From the NCBI RefSeq assembly GCF_016658865.1, contig NZ_CP067992.1:1197001-1261000 (forward strand): DNA of 64,000 bases. The letters are read 5' to 3'. Below are positions 58,744 through 64,000 of this stretch, in pieces. The stretch's first letter is position 1. Each line of letters begins with the position of its first letter. The stretch comes from Streptococcus mitis. Lineage in GTDB: Bacteria > Bacillota > Bacilli > Lactobacillales > Streptococcaceae. The position numbers and the translations under genes are program-made. Below the pieces are notes generated by a model, which was not told the DNA's origin, did not search any database, and saw nothing but the letters and a program-made list of their open reading frames with translations.

Positions 58744-60772
58744 CTGCTTCTTCCTCCATAATACGATATGATTCCATCAACAAAAACTCAAGATATTCTC
58801 CAACAGTTTCCATAAAATCTTCTTCTGTGGGAATAATATCAGGTTTCGGTTCATAATTTCTATACATATATTTGCCTTTTTCCAATAACACTGTTAAAGG
58901 TTCTGCAAAATATACCCTGTTCTTCAAAATGGATAGATCTCGATAGCCACTCTGGGCAAATTCTAACATACGTTTGTAGATTCGATCAGTTTTTGTACTT
59001 GCTACTCCTTTAAGATTTCCTTTTGTTCCAACCTCATCTTTCAATAACTTGATAAAGGTTACATAATCTTTTTTAAAGTCGTGTGACTCATGGGCTGTAA
59101 AAATAAAGATTGCAACATCAGTACCAACTGTGCCACTTTTCTTTTTAAACTGGCCAGCTGGCAAATCAAAAACAGCTTCCAAACGATGACTTTCAAAAAT
59201 TTCATCAACAACTTTTCCACCTTTATTAAATGTTTGTTTGGGAATAATAATGGCAGCTTTCCCACCCTTCCGCAAGATATCGAGCCCATTTTTTACAAAT
59301 TTATCTTGATTGTCATAAGGTGGGTTAAATAATAATTTATCAAACTGAACATCTTCAAAAATTTCATCAAAACTTTTACCGCTAGTTAAGTCACGTCTGT
59401 TTTCAGAATCTCCATGAAAAATATGACTTTTCCCATCACCATGTAAGAGCATATTTGTAACTGCTGTAGCATACATGTTTGAATCGTACTCAATTCCCCA
59501 AAGTTGATTTTCTTTAATCATTTTTTTCTGTTTATTCTTTTCTCTTACTGTTAAAGAAGCATTATTATCAACTTTTTCATCCATAACTGTCATTGCAGAA
59601 ATCAAAAATCCAGCGGTTCCAACTGTAATATCAATAACATAATCTGTTGGACTAACATCAATAACTTCTGCCATAAATTTAGTAATATGACTTGGAGTTA
59701 AAACGATATCACCGCTAGCTCCGCCTACACTCATATATTTAGTGAATACATCAAATAAGTTTCCAAGTAAATCAATATGACTAGACTGTTTCATCAAATC
59801 TAAAATTGAATAACCAATCCGAGAATCTTTACTTAACTCCTTGGCTATAATGTCAAGAGGATATTCTTTCTTATCCTTATTTTTACTAGGTAATTCTGTT
59901 GTAATTTTTTTATCATCTTTAATAAAACTAAAACTATTCAGCAGTTGCTGTTTCTTGTCAGAACTAAATTTAGATTCTGGTAAGGCTGCCTCAATTCGAT
60001 TATATAAATCTTGAGCACCATATGGTTTCTTAAAGCTTTTAATTAAATCTTCATCTTCATTAATCCCGAGAAGAAGACCTGAAACAAGCAAGAGTCGTTT
60101 AAAAGGATCTAATTTTAATCTTTTATCAATAGTATTTGATAACTTACCTGCAACAGTCCTAATATGAGCAAGATTGATTTCATTATCTGGAGAATTTAAG
60201 CCTAAAATTTCTTCGTTAAGATAAGTGTGGAAATTATCAATAGATAATTGTTCCCAATCATTCCACTTTTCTAAGAAAATGTATGAAATTTCATCATCAA
60301 CTTTGATTGGAGAATATTTACTGTACTTATCAATAATTTCCGAATTCTTGTATACAAATATTGCTGAGGTTTTTAATTTATCTCCAGCTACCGCAAGTAC
60401 TAATATTGATTTTACCTTTTCAGTTTTGGATAACAAATCATAGGCATAAAAGAAACCATCAGTAACAGCTAATTGATATAACTTTTTCTTATTAGTAATA
60501 TCCTTCTCGCTGCCCAATTTATCTGAACTATCCTTGTCTTCTATAAGAATTAATTGTTCAGTTTTTTGTTTTCCTCCTCCAGCAAAAATAAGGAATTCAA
60601 ACTCTGCTCTTGTTTTCTTGCCTGACTTAGAATTATATTCTGTCCCTTTATCTGGTGTAAAATCCTTATTACCAGTAGATGGTAAGCTATAACCATAATT
60701 TATATCATTATCAGTATATCCTTGTTCCTTTAGTTTAGACGACACTAATAAATCAACATTCTTTTCAACCAT
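58730..60772 (-). CDS. Fused restriction endonuclease / N6-adenine methyltransferase (BcgI-like A subunit)
   Basis: A 680-aa protein. The N-terminal region has a PD-(D/E)xK nuclease-like pattern, FEFLIFAGGG then LILIEDKDSS with Glu78-x-Lys80. A helical connector follows, then a HsdM-like methyltransferase: TPSHITKFMAEV, SAM motif I VIDITVGTAGFL (residues 379-390), GIEYDSNMYATAVTNML and catalytic NPPY at 483-486. With the S subunit next door this gives cleavage and methylation in one complex, as in BcgI. It lies only 18 nt after parE, with AAGGAT before the ATG, so it may be transcribed with parE. It looks more AT-rich than its flanks, suggesting transfer. Confidence 0.85.
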   Translation of the reverse strand: MVEKNVDLLVSSKLKEQGYTDNDINYGYSLPSTGNKDFTPDKGTEYNSKSGKKTRAEFEFLIFAGGGKQKTEQLILIEDKDSSDKLGSEKDITNKKKLYQLAVTDGFFYAYDLLSKTEKVKSILVLAVAGDKLKTSAIFVYKNSEIIDKYSKYSPIKVDDEISYIFLEKWNDWEQLSIDNFHTYLNEEILGLNSPDNEINLAHIRTVAGKLSNTIDKRLKLDPFKRLLLVSGLLLGINEDEDLIKSFKKPYGAQDLYNRIEAALPESKFSSDKKQQLLNSFSFIKDDKKITTELPSKNKDKKEYPLDIIAKELSKDSRIGYSILDLMKQSSHIDLLGNLFDVFTKYMSVGGASGDIVLTPSHITKFMAEVIDVSPTDYVIDITVGTAGFLISAMTVMDEKVDNNASLTVREKNKQKKMIKENQLWGIEYDSNMYATAVTNMLLHGDGKSHIFHGDSENRRDLTSGKSFDEIFEDVQFDKLLFNPPYDNQDKFVKNGLDILRKGGKAAIIIPKQTFNKGGKVVDEIFESHRLEAVFDLPAGQFKKKSGTVGTDVAIFIFTAHESHDFKKDYVTFIKLLKDEVGTKGNLKGVASTKTDRIYKRMLEFAQSGYRDLSILKNRVYFAEPLTVLLEKGKYMYRNYEPKPDIIPTEEDFMETVGEYLEFLLMESYRIMEEEADDDI

Positions 60773-60790
60773 TTTCTTATCCTTTATCTC

Positions 60791-62734
60791 TTAAAATGCT
60801 GTTGTCTCCTCCAGCGTAAACTTGACATTATCTTCAATCCACTTACGGCGTGGTTCAACCTTGTCTCCCATGAGGACGTTGACACGGCGTTCGGCGCGTG
60901 CTAAGTCTTCGATTGTAACACGGATAAGAGTACGCGTTTCTGGATTCATGGTTGTTTCCCAGAGCTGGTCTGCATTCATCTCTCCAAGCCCCTTGTAGCG
61001 TTGGAGGGTAGCTCCTTTGCCAAACTGCTTCCGTAGTTCTTCTAACTCACCGTCCGTCCAAGCATAGGCCACTTCTTCTTTCTTGCCTTTCCCTTTGGAC
61101 ATCTTGTAAAGAGGCGGTAGGGCGATATAGACATGTCCTGCCTCGACTAGCGGACGCATGTAGCGGTAGAAAAATGTCAAGAGCAAGGTTTGAATATGGG
61201 CACCGTCAGTATCCGCATCGGTCATGATAATGATTTTGTCATAGTTGGCATCTTCAATAGAGAAGTCTGCTCCCACACCCGCACCGATAGTATAAATCAT
61301 GGTGTTAATTTCCTCATTTTTGAGGATATCCGCCATCTTGGCCTTGGCTGTATTGATAACCTTACCACGAAGAGGCAAGATTGCCTGGAACTTACGATCA
61401 CGTCCTTGTTTGGCAGATCCACCGGCAGAGTCACCCTCGACCAGATAGAGTTCGTTCTTAGCTGGATTTTTAGACTGGGCTGGGGTTAATTTACCAGAAA
61501 GTAAGCCCTTGTCTTTTTTATTTTTCTTACCATTTCGGCTTTCATCACGCGCCTTACGTGCTGCCTCACGAGCATCACGGGCCTTAATAGCCTTGCGGAT
61601 GAGGTTCGAAGCCAATTCCCCATTTTCCATAAGGAAGAAGGTCAACTTATCCGCCACAATGCCATCCACAACTGGGCGAGCTAGTGGACTTCCTAGTTTG
61701 TCCTTGGTCTGTCCTTCAAACTGGAGATGTTCTTCAGGAACCAAGATAGAAAGAACGGCTGCTAGTCCCTCACGATAGTCTGAACCTTCAAGGTTTTTAT
61801 CTTTTTCCTTGAGAAGCCCTGTCTTACGCGCATAGTCATTCATGACCTTAGTGATAGCAGATTTGAGTCCTGTCTCATGCGTTCCGCCGTCCTTGGTACG
61901 AACGTTATTGACAAAGGACAGAATGTTATCTGAAAATCCATCATTGTACTGGAGAGCTACTTCCACTTGGAAACCATTGTCTTCCCCTTCAAAGTAAAGG
62001 ACTGGCGTCAAGGTTTCCTTGTCTTCGTTCAGATAAGAAACAAAGTCTTGTACCCCATTCTCATAGTGGAATTCAATCGCTTCATCTGTTCGTTTGTCCG
62101 TCAAGGACAAGGTCACATTTTTCAAGAGAAAGGCTGATTCATTGAGGCGCTCTGAAATGGTATTGTACTTGAAGTCTGTCGTAGAAAAGATAGTCGAATC
62201 AGGCATAAACGTAACCTTGGTACCTGTCTTAGACTTAGGCGCTGTACCGATTTTCTTCAAAGTCGTAACAGGTTTGCCACCATTTTCAAAACGTTGCTTG
62301 TAGATTGCACCAGCACGAGTGATTTCAACTTCTAGCCAGCTAGAAAGGGCGTTAACTACGGAAGAACCCACCCCGTGGAGACCACCTGATGTTTTGTAGC
62401 CACCTTGACCAAATTTTCCTCCAGCGTGGAGAATGGTAAAGATTACCTCAACTGTTGGAATTCCCATAGCGTGCATACCTGTCGGCATCCCACGTCCGTG
62501 GTCTTGAACCGTTAAACTGCCATCTTTATTGATGGTCACATCAATACGGTCACCAAATCCAGACAAGGCTTCATCGACAGCATTATCGACGATTTCCCAG
62601 ACTAGGTGGTGGAGACCAGCACCATCGGTTGATCCGATATACATCCCCGGACGTTTTCGGACCGCATCCAACCCTTCTAGCACCTGAATGGCATCATCAT
62701 TATAATTATTAATATTGATTTCCTTTTTTGACAC
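60791..62734 (-). CDS. parE: DNA topoisomerase IV subunit B
   Basis: A 647-aa ATPase subunit of topoisomerase IV. The GHKL ATP site includes VDNAVDEALSGFGD and GRGMPTGMHAMG. The TOPRIM region has LVEGDSAGGSAKQGRDRKFQAI and TDADTDGAHIQTLLLTFFYR. The C-terminal end is RVNVLMGDKVEPRRKWIEDN. The start is a GTG at 62734, six bases after AGGAGG. It reads leftward like parC, but is separated from it by about 7 kb of accessory genes. Confidence 0.97.
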   Translation of the reverse strand: MSKKEININNYNDDAIQVLEGLDAVRKRPGMYIGSTDGAGLHHLVWEIVDNAVDEALSGFGDRIDVTINKDGSLTVQDHGRGMPTGMHAMGIPTVEVIFTILHAGGKFGQGGYKTSGGLHGVGSSVVNALSSWLEVEITRAGAIYKQRFENGGKPVTTLKKIGTAPKSKTGTKVTFMPDSTIFSTTDFKYNTISERLNESAFLLKNVTLSLTDKRTDEAIEFHYENGVQDFVSYLNEDKETLTPVLYFEGEDNGFQVEVALQYNDGFSDNILSFVNNVRTKDGGTHETGLKSAITKVMNDYARKTGLLKEKDKNLEGSDYREGLAAVLSILVPEEHLQFEGQTKDKLGSPLARPVVDGIVADKLTFFLMENGELASNLIRKAIKARDAREAARKARDESRNGKKNKKDKGLLSGKLTPAQSKNPAKNELYLVEGDSAGGSAKQGRDRKFQAILPLRGKVINTAKAKMADILKNEEINTMIYTIGAGVGADFSIEDANYDKIIIMTDADTDGAHIQTLLLTFFYRYMRPLVEAGHVYIALPPLYKMSKGKGKKEEVAYAWTDGELEELRKQFGKGATLQRYKGLGEMNADQLWETTMNPETRTLIRVTIEDLARAERRVNVLMGDKVEPRRKWIEDNVKFTLEETTAF

Positions 62735-62854
62735 AAGGAACCTCCTATTCGTTCATCTTTACTATTCTACAGGTTTTCTAAGGATTTTGCAAAATTTTTC
62801 TTTCTCCGCTGTGACAATTTCAGAAGAGATTCTCTGCCTTTCTTCTCCATTTCA

Positions 62855-62863
62855 TGATATAAT
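62855..62863 (+). promoter_or_regulatory. Extended -10 promoter abutting plsY
   Basis: TGATATAAT, an extended -10 whose TATAAT (62858-62863) ends 6 nt before the plsY ATG. No good -35 is seen. The transcript should begin at or next to the start codon. Confidence 0.65.
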
Positions 62864-62869
62864 AGTAGT

Positions 62870-63511
62870 ATGATTACAATAGTTTTATTAATCCTAGCCT
62901 ATCTGCTGGGTTCGATTCCGTCTGGTCTCTGGATTGGACAAGTATTCTTTCAAATCAATCTGCGCGAGCATGGTTCTGGAAATACCGGAACAACCAATAC
63001 CTTCCGCATTTTAGGTAAGAAAGCTGGTATGACAACCTTTGTGATTGACTTTTTCAAAGGAACCCTAGCAACACTTCTTCCGATTATGTTTCATCTGCAA
63101 GGCGTTTCGCCTCTCATCTTTGGACTTTTGGCTGTCATTGGACATACCTTCCCTATCTTTGCAGGATTTAAGGGTGGCAAGGCTGTCGCAACCAGTGCTG
63201 GAGTGGTTTTCGGATTTGCACCTGTCTTCTGTCTCTACCTTGCAGTTGTTTTCTTTGGAACCCTCTATCTTGGTAGTATGATTTCACTATCTAGTGTCAC
63301 AGCATCTATCGCGGCTGTTATCGGGGTTCTACTTTTTCCACTTTTGGGTTTTATCCTGAGTAACTATGACCCTCTCTTCATCGCTATTATCCTAGCTCTT
63401 GCTAGTCTGATTATCATTCGTCATAAGGACAATATCGCTCGTATCAAAAATAAAACTGAAAATTTGGTCCCTTGGGGATTGAACCTAACTCACCAACATC
63501 CTAAAAAATAA
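62870..63511 (+). CDS. plsY: Glycerol-3-phosphate acyltransferase PlsY
   Basis: A 213-aa membrane enzyme that acylates glycerol-3-phosphate from acyl-phosphate, the first step of phospholipid synthesis. Three conserved loops are present: [10 protein letters not shown], the [13 protein letters not shown] motif, and the [13 protein letters not shown] phosphate loop, between five hydrophobic segments. The ATG at 62870 gives the normal family N-terminus, but no ribosome site precedes it and the -10 element is adjacent, so the mRNA is probably leaderless. It is divergent from parE. Confidence 0.96.
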   Translation: MITIVLLILAYLLGSIPSGLWIGQVFFQINLREHGSGNTGTTNTFRILGKKAGMTTFVIDFFKGTLATLLPIMFHLQGVSPLIFGLLAVIGHTFPIFAGFKGGKAVATSAGVVFGFAPVFCLYLAVVFFGTLYLGSMISLSSVTASIAAVIGVLLFPLLGFILSNYDPLFIAIILALASLIIIRHKDNIARIKNKTENLVPWGLNLTHQHPKK

Positions 63512-63539
63512 AACGCCAGTTCTGTACTGACGTTTTTTT
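63511..63539. terminator. Bidirectional terminator between plsY and the permease gene
   Basis: AAACGCCAGT and ACTGACGTTT arms (one mismatch) with seven T residues on the plus strand and an A-rich side serving the opposite strand. Confidence 0.85.
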
Positions 63540-63545
63540 GTATGC

Positions 63546-64000
63546 TTATTTTGATTTGATATAGTTAATACCATCTGCTTTTGGTGCTACCGCTTTTCCA
63601 AAGAAGGCTGCCAAGACAAGAATTGTCAAAACATAAGGTGCGATTTGAAGATAAACTGTTGGCACACCTTGTAGGAATGGCAATTGAGAACCGATAACAG
63701 CCAAACTTTGTGAAAGTCCAAAGAAGAGACTAGATAGCATGGCTCCGATTGGATTCCATTTCCCGAAAATCATCGCAGCAAGGGCGATAAATCCAGGTCC
63801 AACAATAGTTGTCACCGAGAAGTTAACTGAGATGGATTGAGCATAAATCGCTCCGCCAATTCCACCTAGGAAACCTGAAATAATAACCCCTAAATATCTC
63901 ATCTTGTAGACATTGATTCCCAAAGTATCCGCTGCTTGAGGGTGTTCACCGACAGAGCGGAGACGAAGACCAAAGCGAGTCTTGAAGAGGATAAACCAAG
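63546..64000 (-). CDS. ABC transporter permease, nucleoside type (5' end outside the window)
   Basis: The C-terminal part of a membrane permease of the BmpA-associated (nucleoside/simple sugar) branch. The frame stays open to the window edge, reading FILFKTRFGLRLRSVGEHPQ then AADTLGINV, a cytoplasmic coupling loop typical of this permease family, followed by three or four hydrophobic segments and the tail KADGINYIKSK. In mitis-group streptococci two such permeases follow an ATPase and a BmpA-type lipoprotein; those genes would lie to the right. Confidence 0.88.
   Translation of the reverse strand, partial: WFILFKTRFGLRLRSVGEHPQAADTLGINVYKMRYLGVIISGFLGGIGGAIYAQSISVNFSVTTIVGPGFIALAAMIFGKWNPIGAMLSSLFFGLSQSLAVIGSQLPFLQGVPTVYLQIAPYVLTILVLAAFFGKAVAPKADGINYIKSK

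Noticed and set aside
57583..60772. Classical Type I restriction system with phase-variable hsdS
   Set aside because: There is no hsdR, only one S gene and no recombinase; the methyltransferase carries its own nuclease-like N-terminus.

Overview
This is an AT-rich Firmicutes chromosome segment from the mitis group of Streptococcus (S. mitis, S. oralis, S. infantis, S. pneumoniae and relatives). The evidence is a SigX-type CIN box in front of comEA, a BOX repeat, adjacent RocS and MacP homologues, the sufCDSUB order, the parE/parC arrangement with a wild-type ParC QRDR, and many proteins I recognise as close to pneumococcal ones. As far as I recall, several blocks are not in S. pneumoniae order, so I favour a related commensal, but I cannot fix the species from this window.

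Layout. 1-9.6 kb (leftward): late competence genes comEA-comEC, a GNAT acetyltransferase, phoH, cvfB, frr-pyrH, trmFO with a long structured leader, then rsmI-yabA-holB-tmk. 9.6-15.3 kb: a BOX element, the proline operon proB-proA-proC, and rluD-lspA with a LysR regulator. 15.5-17.5 kb: rplU-prp-rpmA with a leader RNA, and a DUF1275 membrane protein. 17.6-19.8 kb (rightward): a Gfo/Idh/MocA oxidoreductase and a DEAD-box-type helicase. 19.8-25.8 kb (leftward): a membrane GDPD, a DEDDh exonuclease, and a glmU-nudF-macP-mtnN-rocS cluster joining wall precursor synthesis, PBP2a activation and chromosome segregation. 26-30.4 kb (rightward): GH25 lysozyme, DUF368, YbaK, phosphoglycerate-mutase-like and lysS. 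30.5-32.6 kb: an amino-acid ABC transporter.

32.7-34.6 kb is a decayed accessory patch. It holds a small membrane protein, a DNA-binding/membrane gene split by an in-frame TGA, an unrecognised gene full of stops and frameshifts, and a ruined tyrosine integrase ending beside hup (HU). 34.6-51.2 kb returns to core genes: hup, degV, YitT, an APC permease, sufCDSUB, dnaX with a free-methionine sulfoxide reductase, rpsA, tRNA-Tyr and tRNA-Gln, an oligopeptide-binding lipoprotein and ilvE.

51.3-62.7 kb is the main variable region: parE and parC flank about 7 kb of cargo. From the parE side this is a two-gene BcgI-like restriction-modification system (fused nuclease/methyltransferase plus S subunit), a cluster of palindromic repeats, a helical protein lacking a normal start, a wrecked fic gene, and a trio of membrane protein, ANT(6)-like nucleotidyltransferase and membrane protein. 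The window ends with plsY and part of a nucleoside-type ABC permease.

The best candidates for undescribed biology are the multi-branched RNA leader before trmFO, the parE-parC defence island with its palindrome cluster, and the membrane/nucleotidyltransferase trio.
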